From positions 26,343,084-26,407,083 of the forward strand of contig CM019719.1 of NCBI GenBank assembly GCA_009760885.1: DNA of 64,000 nucleotides, given 5' to 3'. Numbering within the stretch: position 1 is the stretch's first letter; each line of letters begins with the position of its first letter. The stretch is from Achatina immaculata (taxonomy: Eukaryota; Mollusca; Gastropoda; Stylommatophora; Achatinidae). Made by a program: the position numbers and the translations under genes. Below the pieces are notes generated by a model. It saw nothing but the letters and a program-made list of their open reading frames with translations. It was not told the origin of the DNA and did no database searches. Below are positions 22,310 through 32,867 of the stretch, one piece after another.

Positions 22310-23585
22310 TCGGCTTATTAGTAGCAATTTTGTAAACGAAACGACGACTGCTGTAAAACTGGTTCTAGCAATAAATCTAGCAATAAAGATAAACCAGATA
22401 GATTTTATTCTTACTAATAAAGATTCAGAAATTCTCTCCAGATAGATACAGCAGTCACTGGAACAGATTGTCAGACGGACTAGTAACTGCAAGGTCAAGG
22501 TTAAAATTAAAGATTTAAAATAATGACCAGAAATGTTATACTGAACATAGATATTAACATATAACGATTAAAAGAAAATTCAAGAGAAAATTCAACATAG
22601 AATTTAAAAACAGATATGATGCATTATCAGATTAAGAAATGTTATTTCAAGATGCAAATGATAAATGCGAAACCTTAAAAAAAATCGTTTCGTCAAGCAT
22701 TAGAGGTATTATTACCAGAGAGATAAGCCAAGAAAAAGTGGATGATAAATGATGTTCTAAGATTGACAGAGAAGAAAGAACAAAAGTGATCAAACAACCT
22801 TATGCAAACATTCACAAAGAAATAAGAAGGCAACGCAATGAAGAGAAAGATAGTTGGCTTTTAGAGCAATGCGATGATGGTGAGACTGAAAAAAAAAGAT
22901 GTATAATGACAAAGAATTTCATAGAAAGATAAACGCACTTTATGGAAAAAAATATAGGAAGGACCAGCAGTACTGGACAAGGAAGTAAGAAATACATTCA
23001 AACAAATGCAGGACCAAAATCTGATAACGTCACAATAGAAATGTATCATGGCACCATGAGATATCGACACGCAAAAGTAGCAAGCCCCTTAAATATGATC
23101 TCCAACATAGTACATATACCATCAGATCAGTTTTAATTAGAACTTCAAGGAAAGCTGGAACAGAAGAATGTAATCAACATCGCACAGTCAGTGTAATGAG
23201 CCACATCACACACACACACAAAATCCTATTAGGAATCATTAACCTGAGATTGCGAAATAAGATAGGAACTGAAACTGCAGAAGAACTATAATGAAGGAAA
23301 TAAGCATAAGTATCGCAATTTTACACAAATAACTATAATAGAATGATCTCTAGAGGTTAATAAAGATTTATGTCCGTGCTTTATTGATTACAAAAAAGCT
23401 TTTGAGAGAGTTGGGTATGAAGATATGATAAAAACGTTAGAAAAACTTAATATAGATGGTAAAGATATGTGTTATTAAGAATATGTACCGGAAATAAAGA
23501 ACAGGAATAAGAGTGAGCAATGACGTAGGTGAATATCAGGATATAAAACGAGGCATGAGACAAGAGTGTACTCTCACATTACGGT
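22310..23585 (+). mobile_element. LINE-C, decayed, 5' portion
   Basis: The end of an endonuclease domain, then the linker ('SSIRGIITREISQEKVDDK', 'KKWMINDVLRLTEKK') and the RT segment 'LCPCFIDYKKAFERV..EDMI' up to 'GEYQDIKRGMRQ'. Many stops. The sequence resumes at 26190 after LINE-B and the Penelope-like element. Confidence 0.75.
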
Positions 23586-23799
23586 CTTCTATAGATTATC
23601 ATGACGTTTACTGTGTCCAAAAATTCAAGTTTTCTTTGTTTAATTCTCTTTACTAGCCAGCCTTCTTCAATATTAACACAATAATTGGTGTATAAGTACA
23701 CAACTATACACTAAACACTGCAGTAAAGCTGTGATACTAGAATGTATAAAATTGGAAAAAAGTAGGAGCAGCTTTATTACTTAACGATTACAAAGTTGT

Positions 23800-23827
23800 G
23801 ACGTTTCGGCGTGAGCCTTAATCATAC
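23800..23827 (-). ncRNA. Hammerhead-like motif, inverted copy
   Basis: Exact reverse complement of the motif at 25926-25953, in the left inverted arm of the Penelope-like element. It has the same two departures from the core box. Confidence 0.48.
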
Positions 23828-24234
23828 AAAAACATACAGGACGAAGCAATAGGGAGAGGAGATAAAGTATAGATTTACATGAATACTGTAAAAAAAAAAG
23901 GTACTTAGCTGTAAATTGCAAGGTGTGGCTTGTCTGGCGGTGTGTCAGGAATGGATCTGGTAGGACGTGGAAATTGTTTAAATAGAGACCTGTGACATGT
24001 GGTCGGTAGGTTGTAACTGGGAGTGGTGGATGGGGAACCGGGGAGGGGAGAGAGAGTGACGCACTACTGGCCTAGCTAGGAGAATTTGAAACAGGTGATT
24101 GGGGAAGAGGTGTTGCAGAGAAGAGGGGTTGCTGAGAAAATAGCGGGGTTGCAGAGTGATGCTGTGAGGAAGTTTGAAAAGTAAAAAGGGGTGGATTTAG
24201 TGGAGAGGTACTATAATGATTGAAGAAGATGATG

Positions 24235-24496
24235 TTACGTGTAACTAAACAGCGAGTTTAACCCATGTGGTTCCAGCGTCACATAATTTTGAATGCAGCG
24301 GTTCTCAAGTGACAGGCGGCTTGTGTCATCTGCGTGACATTGTTTAATGGCTGTTACCAGAAAATCAGATTTGCCTCTGTGGTTGGGGCCATTGAAATGA
24401 TTTGGGACTGGTTTCGAAGCATGCTGGGTGATGTCGTACAGATGTTTTTGCATGCGGTCCCCTAATCTGAGGCCAGTCTCACCGATATATGTTATC
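24235..24496 (-). pseudogene. Second GIY-YIG C-terminus, inverted arm
   Basis: The minus frame encodes the same C-terminal part as 25260-25513 (MQKHLYDITQHASKPVPNHF..., RLSLENRCIQNYVTLEPHGL) with one visible change, NHRGKSDF against NHRSKSDF. It begins inside the nuclease core, so it is a truncated partner copy. Confidence 0.88.
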
Positions 24497-24548
24497 CACT
24501 ATATGTCCACCGATATATGTTATCCACCGATATATGTTATCCACTAAT

Positions 24549-25513
24549 TCACTTATGAAATCTCTGACAAGTCTGTTAATTTTTTAGACATTAAAATTTC
24601 TATTGGCACAAACAGGCTTGTTACCTCTGTATTTTACAAGCCCACCGATAGCCACATCTATTTGCTTTACACCTCCTCCCATCCTGAGGCCTGTAAGAAC
24701 TCCATCCCATATTCCCAACTCCTCCGTCTTCGCCGCATATGTCAGGATAATTTGGACTTTTTAGATCAGTCCAACAAGTTATTAGAATTTTTCCGTCATC
24801 GCCACTACCCAGAAAAGGTCCTTCGTAAAGCCTTCAACCGTATCCAACTAGTGAGCCGCAAAGAAGTATTCAGGAAAAAGCCTGTTACTCCATCTGACAG
24901 AGTTAAGTTAGTACTGCCTTTCCACCCACACGGTCAGATGGTTAAGAAAATCCTTTATCGTCATCTGCCGATAATCCAACTCGACTCCGACACTCGTAAC
25001 ATTTTCTCTGAAGCACCCCTATTGGCATACAAACGTGAGCCAAACCTTAAGGACATCCTCGTCCACAGCCACTTGAAGCAGAGCCTTACATATGTTGGCA
25101 CCAGAAAATGTAACCGCCCCCGCTGCGTTACCTGCCCTGTAGTTTGGGAAACGAAAACAATCACCTCTCCCAAAACTATCCTCACTCTTCATGAGGGATT
25201 CACATGAGAGTCCCGCAATGTGATATATGTCATCGTGTGCAAAAGATGCAGGATAACATATATCGGTGAAACTGGCCTCAGATTAGGGGACCGCATGCAA
25301 AAACATCTGTACGACATCACCCAGCATGCTTCGAAACCAGTCCCAAATCATTTCAATGGCCCCAACCACAGAAGCAAATCTGATTTTCTGGTAACAGCCA
25401 TTAAACAATGTCACGCAGATGACACAAGCCGCCTGTCACTTGAGAACCGCTGCATTCAAAATTATGTGACGCTGGAACCACATGGGTTAAACTCGCTGTT
25501 TAGTTACACGTAA
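24549..25513 (+). pseudogene. Penelope-like RT tail plus GIY-YIG endonuclease
   Basis: The frame begins after a stop with 'SVNFLDIKISIGTNRLVTSV' and 'FYKPTDSHIYLLYTSSHPE', the segment just downstream of RT in Penelope proteins. Next come 'LPFHPHGQMVKKIL', a Cys cluster 'CNRPRCVTCPV', and the GIY-YIG nuclease 'YVIVCKRCRITYIGETGLRL' followed by 'GDRMQKHL'. An in-frame TGA at 25205-25207 separates the two parts. The upstream RT core is missing. The nuclease cuts target DNA to prime reverse transcription in this class. Confidence 0.9.
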
Positions 25514-25925
25514 CATCATCTTCTTCAATCATTATAGTACCTCTCCACTAAATCCACCCCTTTTTTACTTTTCAAACTTCCTCACAGCATCACTCTGCAA
25601 CCCCGCTATTTTCTCAGCAACCCCTCTTCTCTGCAACACCTCTTCCCCAATCACCTGTTTCAAATTCTCCTAGCTAGGCCAGTAGTGCGTCACTCTCTCT
25701 CCCCTCCCCGGTTCCCCATCCACCACTCCCAGTTACAACCTACCGACCACATGTCACAGGTCTCTATTTAAACAATTTCCACGTCCTACCAGATCCATTC
25801 CTGACACTCACCGCCAGACAAGCCACACCTTGCAATTTACAGCTAAGTACCTTTTTTTTTTTACAGTATTCATGTAAATCTATACTTTATCTCCTCTCCC
25901 TATTGCTTCGTCCTGTATGTTTTTG

Positions 25926-25953
25926 TATGATTAAGGCTCACGCCGAAACGTCA
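25926..25953 (+). ncRNA. Degenerate hammerhead-ribozyme-like motif
   Basis: 'tatgattaaggctcacgccg' followed by 'aaacgtc' resembles the hammerhead core: stem II 'ggc-tcac-gcc', then GAAA, then CGTC. The first core box is mutated (ATGATTA where CTGATGA is expected), so activity is doubtful. Hammerhead motifs are known from the terminal repeats of Penelope-like elements, and the position in the 3' repeat fits. Confidence 0.5.
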
Positions 25954-26189
25954 CAACTTTGTAATCGTTAAGTAATAAAGCTGCTCCTACTTTTTTCCAA
26001 TTTTATACATTCTTCAATATTAAGTTCTTGTAGTATCGATATATTTGTTGTTTTTTGTGTCCATGATATTTGAAGAACTCTTCTGTAGCATTTACATTCA
26101 AAGGCATTTATGTGTTTCTCAGCTGTTTTGTTAAGTGTCCAGGTCTCACAGGCATATGTTGCGATGGGAAAGATGCATGCCTTTAAAAG

Positions 26190-26835
26190 ACACTGACACC
26201 AGTAATAATTTCATATACCTTGGTAAAATATTAACAGCTGATGGCAAGTGAACAAATGAAATAAAATCACGAGTAGGTCGATTATTGTTATTCAGTGAAG
26301 AAGAAACTAACAAATAAGAAAATATCACTAAATGTGAGGAAAAGAGTATTACAGTGATATACGGTGAGGAAAGGAGTATTACAGTGATATACAGTGATGA
26401 AAAGAGTATTACAGTGACATAGAGTGAGGAAAAGGGTATTACAGTGAGGAAAAAAGAATTACAGTGATATGCAGAACCAGTATTGCTATATGGTTATGAA
26501 ATTTGGACAGTTAGCAAAAAGATGACAGAGAAACTGCCAGTAACAGAGATGAGGTTTTGGTGACAGATGCAACGAATACCATGGACAAACAGAAAGACAA
26601 ACGAAGAGGACGTCAAAGAAGTTTCAGAACAACGAAAACTAGTGAAAATGATAACAAAGACAATCCTGACTTCTTCGACGTGTTCTGAGAAGACAGAAGT
26701 TGGAGAACCTAGTAATTATTAGAAAATTCAAGGTAAAAAGGAAGAAAGGCCAAGAGAAAAATATCTCAGTGGACTGCAAGTGGCATGGAGAATGAGAAGC
26801 ATATAACTGGAAACACCATATGTAACATGGCCTTC
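26190..26835 (+). mobile_element. LINE-C, decayed, 3' portion
   Basis: Continues LINE-C: 'FIYLGKILTADGK', 'GVRLL...KKLTNKKISLN'-like remains, a local triplication of about 30 bp ('gaaaagagtattacagtgat', 26330-26465), 'MVMKFGQLAKR', 'TKRTSKKFQNNEN' and 'RRQKLENLVIIRKFK'. It ends with 'gagaagcatataactggaaa', the segment that is amplified at 28231-28560. Confidence 0.7.
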
Positions 26836-28230
26836 TAAGTAATTATTATAGTTGTTATTATTATGATTAATGAATATGATTATGAATATACTGTAGGCAT
26901 AATTGTAACATCTAATAGCAAAAGAGAAAGTAAATAAGAAAATTAGAGCAAGGTAGAGAAACAAACTTCCTTATCGCTGTGTGTGACTGGACGCTGACAC
27001 AAGTAAACAGAATAGAAAAGACGAATAGAAAAGGCAGATACAATGAAACGAGGGGACACAATAAACCTCCAACATGAAAGAGCAAGATAATGACTTAGGT
27101 AAATGACAATTGTATAGACGGAGTTGACACGCATGACACTTATTAACGTTAGGACGCTATTAGGACGCTATTGCACACAGTTTTTAAATAAAGAAGTTAC
27201 CGACTCGGCCAGCTGACCAATTAAATATTTATTGGACAATTGACTTACGACATATAAGTCACGGGGCAGTTTGAATGACGAACAGTCAGAACGCTCATGG
27301 AAACCAGTGGACATCTGAAGGGTGGAGCCAGAATACTTACTGGTTAATCCATCAAGCTGGACTTTAAGATAAAAAGGCGAGCGGAGAGACAGAAGAGGAC
27401 GAAGACGTACGGAAGTACAGAAGAGAGGAGACAGAGGGGAGAGCCCGAAGACGGAGGAACAAGGATGGTCAGTGAATAGAGAATGGTCCAGACGTCAAAT
27501 GAAGAAGTACGAGAAGGAAGGGGCCCACAAGAAGAAGAAGTCCAGAGGCTAACGGAAAGGTGAGGGGGATCGTAAGAAGCAGACAGAGAAGAGAAGAACA
27601 GAAGACGGAGGAACAAGGACGGTCAGTGAATAGAGACCGGTACAGACAAAAGAAGAACAGAAGGACAGACAATAAGAGAAGAACAGCAGAAAGAGAGAAC
27701 ACACACCAGAGAGACACAGAGACGATAGAAACACACAAAACAAGAACGAGAACGATACGCTATAGAATCAGAAGTAGTGTTAGAATAAAGATGTGAATCA
27801 AGTGATTAAGAAGATCTGATAATTTGGAGCTTCGAGTAAAGTGATTTTAGACGAGAAACTAGTTGACCACGTGTTGCAGATCTACTAGAAAACATATTTT
27901 AGAATCGTCCTAGTATCACATGTAGAATAACTTGAAGTTGAGAACATTGCCGAAATGCTGTATGTAGAATATGATAGAGTTTGATATTGTGAACACATGA
28001 TTAAGTGATTCAATCCAAGTTATGTTGTCGACAATACATCTTGAACTTATTTGTCAGAATTAAATAACGCAGTGAGTTTTTCGGCGGACTTGCTCTGATC
28101 TAGCAGCGAAGGTTGTAAAGTTTTGTGAAACCTGTGATGTGTTAATCAAAGAGCATCTGTAAGATTCAATACTATAGAACAATTCTATAATATGGAACTA
28201 TTCAGAAATATATGATTCACAAATATCAAT
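26836..28230. other. Unassigned 1.4 kb, purine-rich centre
   Basis: Interrupts the LINE-C end. 27360-27780 is strongly GA-rich and holds a duplicated block (27445-27480 and 27604-27640, sharing 'gaggaacaagga.ggtcagtg'). The composition could suit an LTR or a non-autonomous element, but no termini or coding domain can be defined. Open frames across the GA-rich part are compositional. Confidence 0.4.
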
Positions 28231-28600
28231 ATTATACAAGAAGGCACATGATTGAGAAGCATACAACTGGAAACATAAATGACGGCACATGACGGATGAG
28301 CATATAACTGGAAACACCAAGGATGGCACATGACGGAGAAGAATATAACTAGAAAAACACTACAGACGGCACAAGACGGAGAAGCATACAAATGGAAACA
28401 CCTAGGACGGCACACGAGGGATAAGCATAAAACTGGAAACACTAAAGACGGCACAAGACGGAGAAGCATACAACTGGAAACACCAAGGGCGGCACAAGAG
28501 GGATAAGCATATAACTGGAAACACCAAAGACGGCACATGACAAAGAAGCATGATCGCCAGCGCTGTTCGGTATAAGACATAATAATAATAATAATAAAGA
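28231..28600 (+). repeat. 41-bp minisatellite inside a LINE-C-type tail
   Basis: About eight units of the type 'gacggcacaagacggagaag' plus 'catacaactggaaacacca'. After the last unit the sequence reads 'MIASAVRYKT' and stop, the terminal LINE motif, with an AAT tail (28579-28598). The unit includes the same segment seen once at the end of LINE-C at 26790-26815, so the array appears to be an expansion of LINE 3' sequence. Confidence 0.8.
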
Positions 28601-28621
28601 TTTTAGAAAATAAAAGATAGA

Positions 28622-28735
28622 AAGTGGTTGATTGACTGATTGATCTTTATTTTCAAAGGGTTAAGAATTAGGCACGCAAGCCCGTCTGACATTCTGCCCT
28701 TTAGCATACAGCTGTCACTCTGAACAAGAACGAGA
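28622..28735 (+). repeat. Dispersed repeat R2, copy 2
   Basis: Matches the reverse complement of 11985-12060 over about 75 bp and more weakly the reverse complement of 48555-48630. It is preceded by 'gattgatctttattttcaaa'. Confidence 0.72.
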
Positions 28736-28744
28736 GTGACAGAA

Positions 28745-28948
28745 AGTTATATGATCATGTATACATGAAGAACTTTTATATGATCATGTATACATGAAGA
28801 ACTTTTATATGATCATGTATACATGAAGAACTTTTATATGATCGTGTATACATGAATAACATTTATATGATCGTGTATACATGAATAACATTTATATGAT
28901 CATGTATACATGAATAACATTTATATGATCGTGTATACATGAAGAACA
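28745..28948. repeat. 29-bp minisatellite with palindromic core
   Basis: Seven units of 'tatatgatcatgtatacatg' plus 'aagaacttt' or 'aataacatt'. Each contains the palindromes tgatca and gtatac. Confidence 0.93.
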
Positions 28949-29236
28949 TAACAGTCCAATATTTCGACAAAAGCCTTTTTCAAGGATCACACACAAGAAC
29001 AACTCAACAGATAAAAACATGCAAAATAGATGAAACATGGAACACTTGACTATTTTGCTTTCGTTGAAAGAAGGATAAGCACAAAATGCACATTTGGATT
29101 AGTCTTTCTATCTTTTCGTAAAAATGAATTATACACTTGTGTCTACCTTTATAGTTTTGTAAATCAGATATTTTCTCGTTTTTATCGAACATTCATCAAC
29201 GTATACATGAGTTCATCAAACAGGACTTATGAGTAG

Positions 29237-29634
29237 GATAGTCGATGGTGAAATGACCGAAATCTAAGAAACCCCATAGACACGCTCCAAAGACCTGTTA
29301 AGAGCCTAGCACACCTGAGGCCAACTTTCGTTTCCTGCTCCAGGTTTGCTAACGTCCACACAAAACTTGACTGCTAGTACGCAAAAGAAAAACAGGAAAT
29401 CAAAACCAGTTTCAGGAAAACGGGACTCGGCCTCACTTAACAGCTGGTGAATTGACAAACAAGAACTTAAGAACATACGTTACAACTGGCCCCGTGTCCT
29501 GGGAACTTCTGACCCTATGTATAGATTTAGCAAACTGGTAACAATTAAACTTAAAGTATGGTTTGTAGCAATGCACTAGATCAAGTTCTGTAGCCACTTC
29601 TTACATCTTACATCCTTCCCGTGCCTTTAAACGT
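29237..29634. other. No recognised feature
   Basis: Unassigned DNA before the LINE-D 3' end. Confidence 0.4.
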
Positions 29635-32600
29635 CACATAGAGCTCGCATAGTTGTTTGCTAAGTTTTCCTGTTCTCGGCGAGTCTTTCAACATCATCAA
29701 GGGATTTTATGCCCACTAAACTGGCTTCTCTTAACATTGTCCTCTTTAGAGTTTCACGTGGTCGACCTCTTTTTCTCCGGCCTATTGTGTTCTACTTGAT
29801 AGCTCGTTTTGGTATTCTCTGGTTGTTTCTTCTCATCACATGGCCTACATATGTCCATCTTCTTTTTTCTGATTACCCATGAGACAGGTTGTTGTTTGCT
29901 CATCTGTTTTATCTCTGTGTTGTTCTTGAATTTGTTCCACTTTATACCAAGTATTTTCCTTAGGCATTTGTTTTCAAAAGAGTCAAATTTCTTGTCTATT
30001 TGTTTAATTGATTTACAGCTTTCACATGCATAAATGAGGGTGGATAATACATTTGAATTGAATAATCTTAACCTGGTTTTTGTGCTTATAACTTTTGAAT
30101 TCCATATGTTCTCAAGCTTTTTGAAGGACAGTGCTACTTTTGCAATTCGAATTCTAACTTTCTTCCTGTGTAGCTGCCAAGGTATGCAAATTGGTTTACT
30201 TCATCAACAACTATTCCTTCTACATATTATTTTTCCTTCTTGATTAATGAGAAGTTTCATAATTTTTGTTTTGTCTTTGTTAATTTCAAGACCTATTTTG
30301 CTAGCCAAGGAAGACAGGGAATCTGTTTTTTTCTTGCATCGATTTCACATTGTCACGATAAGAATATGTACCCAATCAATGCCGGTTTTACCTGTACAGC
30401 ATCTTTTCATTATAAAGTCTGTGGCAATTCTAAAAAAGCAATGGAGATAATATACATCCTTGTTTTACGCCTGTTTCAATCTGAAACCGTTCGTTCATTC
30501 CTTCTTCTGTCTTGACCGCACAAATATATCCGTTGTAGAGATCTCTAATGATGTTGAAAATTTTAGATGGTATTCCATGTAGTCTTAAAATTCTCCACAG
30601 TGAATCTCTGTGTATGGTATCAAATGCTTTTTTAAAGTCTAAGAAGTTCAAGATTAATGGTTTCTGTTTTTCAATATCTTCTTCAAGTATTATTCTTAGA
30701 GTAAAGATCTGGTCGAGACAGCTTCTCTCTTTTCGAAATCCTGCCTGTTCTTCTCTCATTGCAGTACACACTACATCCTTAATTCTATTCAGAATCACTT
30801 TACAAAACACCTTTGACACAGCTGATAGTAAGGTTACACCCCTCAGTTATTGCAGTCACTGAGGTTGCCTTAGTTGGGTATTTTAACAATGATTCCCTTT
30901 TTCCATGTGGAAGGGACTTTCTCTTCTTTCCAAATTTTATTAAACATTCTTTGTAGTTGCCTCATGTTGTCACTGTTAATAGCTTTTAACATCTCGACTG
31001 TTATTTCATCTTCACCTGCAGCTTTGTTTGTAGCCATCAGATTCACTGCTGTTTCACTTTCATTAAGTGTAACTTCATCTAAGTTGACATTTAGTTGTGG
31101 GACTGGTAAATCGGTTTCAAGATTTATTAATTAATTTGGGTGTGGTTGATTAATTATTTCTTGGAAGTGTTCGGCCCATTTTTGTTTTTGGTCTTTATTT
31201 GAAGTTTATAGGTTGCCAGTTTTGCTAAAGACTGGTCTTTCTCTGGAGATAATAGTACCTGTTAACTTCCTCTATATGTTATATAGATTTTTGCTGTCTC
31301 CTGTTTTTGCTGCATTTTCTACTCCTCTTGCCATATTGTCCATATATTCTCTTTTGTCTCTTCTAGCTGAACTTTTTACTTTATTGTCTAGTTCTTTGTA
31401 TGTTGCTTTTGCCAAAACTTTTCCAAGATCTGTCTTTACATTCAACATAGCTAATTTGGCTGCTCTTCTTTCATGTATGTATTTCCATGTGTTATCTGAT
31501 ATCCATGCTTTTCTACTTGTTGACTGCACAGTCCAGCACTTGCTTTTGCTGCCGTGATTATGGCTGTGCTGTATGAATTCCATAATACATCTATATCTGT
31601 CTCATCTACCTCTCTGAATGCTGCGAAATGTTTGTTAAGTTCCAGATCCAAATCACCGTTAGTATTTTCTTCTTGTAGTCTATGACTGTTTATCTTTCTG
31701 AGTATTAAGTTTAAGTCTTATCCTCCCTATACACAGGTTGTGATCACTGTTGACATCTGCACCCCTAAATGCTCTTACATCTATCAGAGATGTTCTGAAT
31801 TGTTTTCTAATACAAAAATGATCTATCTGGTTTCTGGTTCTATCATCTGGTGATATCCATGTTGTTTTATGTATTTCTATGTGTGGAAGTATTGTTCCTC
31901 CAATGACCATGCCCTCTGTTAGACACATTTCAATTAATCTTTCTCCATTCTGATTTATTGTATCAATTCCTTCTTTTCTCATTACTTTTTCAACGTCAGT
32001 GTTATCTTTTCCTACCTTGGCGTTGAAGTCTCCCATGACAATTAAGATGTCATGTTTAGGTACTTTGTTGATAAGTTGTAGTTGGTAATAGAAATCGTCT
32101 TTCATTTCATCATCTGTATCGTTCATGATAGCATAGCATTGTGTGATCGTCGTTCTCTCGTGCCTTATTTTGTATCGTGCTCTTATCATGCGACTATTCA
32201 CTAGTTCCCATTCTGTAAGGCTCTTTGCTGCCGCAGATGACATAATTATACCCAGTACTTCTTGGTATTTCCCATCGTCTCTGCCGGAATATATTATTAA
32301 CTTACGGTTTTCTGCCGGTGTTTTTCCTGCTTCTGGCCATCGCATTTCGCTGATGCCCAACACATCCATGTGATATCTATCAATTTCTTTTATTACCTGA
32401 GCAGTTTTTGCTGTTGCAGCCATCGTTCTTACATTCCAAAATCCGATTTTTGTTATGCACTTGAGGCCGATGAATTTTGATCGTTGTCAACGGCATGCAG
32501 AATTGGTGACCTTCATGTTCGGTTACAACTGTTGCGAGATTCCATAACGGCAGAGTTTTCCCCCATTTAGAGTCGCCTCTAGATGGGTCTCAGGATGAGG

Positions 32601-32650
32601 TTGTTGGCCTCACGCCCAACTCCCGTTTTTTATTATTAATTATTGGCTCG
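29635..32650 (-). mobile_element. LINE-D copy 1, full-length but decayed
   Basis: A 3.0-kb RTE-like LINE read right to left. 5' leader about 32650-32430 (contains 'gaggccaacaacctcatcct', like the LINE-A leader 'gggccagcaaccctatctgg'), endonuclease, RT, and the C-terminal 'GRPRETL' domain near 29740-29790. Multiple frameshifts split the frame. Confidence 0.87.
29700..32460 (-). pseudogene. LINE-D1 endonuclease/reverse transcriptase, broken
   Basis: Endonuclease at 32423-31680: WNVRT just upstream of the ATG, GISEMRWPEAGK, VMGDFNAKVG, RNQIDHFCI and VNSDHNL, all catalytic motifs present. The linker survives in 31583-31272. RT at 30819-30430 has EEQAGFRKERSCLDQIF, LNFLDFKKAFDTI and GVKQGCILSPLLF. 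Compared with LINE-D2, about 40 bp are missing near 30355-30365, exactly where FADD should be encoded, so RT is dead. The C-terminus to 29700 is shifted repeatedly. Confidence 0.88.
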
Positions 32651-32867
32651 ACCATTTTCGCGTCTTTTACGGTTACTGAATTGATATTACTTTGTTGTTC
32701 ACCTTAAAAGAGTCCTTGGCTGGAGTTAAGGTCATTCTGTTATGATATATTTTTTTTCTTACCTCTACATCGCTTTACCCACCAAATTTTGGGGCTAATC
32801 ATACATAATGTGCTCTAAAGGTAAATATTTTGGTGGCTTTGTTAATATTAATAGGGGACATTGAAAT

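Larger units (their letters stand above)
23676..26009 (+). mobile_element. Penelope-like element with inverted arms
   Basis: A 2.33-kb insertion with 13-bp target duplications. Arms 23739-24496 (minus copy) and 25251-26013 (plus copy) are inverted and nearly identical; the outer edge of the right arm runs into the duplication. Both carry the GIY-YIG C-terminus and the 3' non-coding region. The spacer (24497-25250) holds the end of the RT protein. Penelope-like elements commonly carry a truncated partner copy in inverted or tandem orientation. RT catalytic motifs are absent, so this copy is 5'-truncated. Confidence 0.9.
23586..26190 (-). mobile_element. LINE-B copy 2, split by the Penelope-like element
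   Basis: Two pieces, 23586-23675 and 26010-26190, are contiguous in LINE-B coordinates (C-terminal 'LNIEEGWLVKRIK' and upstream 'TCETWTLNKTAEKHINAFEC'-type sequence). A perfect 13-bp duplication 'ttcttcaatatta' (23663-23675 and 26010-26022) marks the Penelope insertion. It lacks the LINE-B 3' terminus, so it is not a simple new insertion into LINE-C. Confidence 0.85.

Noticed and set aside
27344..27796. Overlapping frames on both strands (Ser/Leu/Cys-rich or Arg/Glu-rich)
   Set aside because: Caused by purine-rich composition; no motif.
28745..28948. CRISPR-like array
   Set aside because: Units are directly adjacent with no unique spacers, and the surrounding sequence is eukaryotic; it is a minisatellite.
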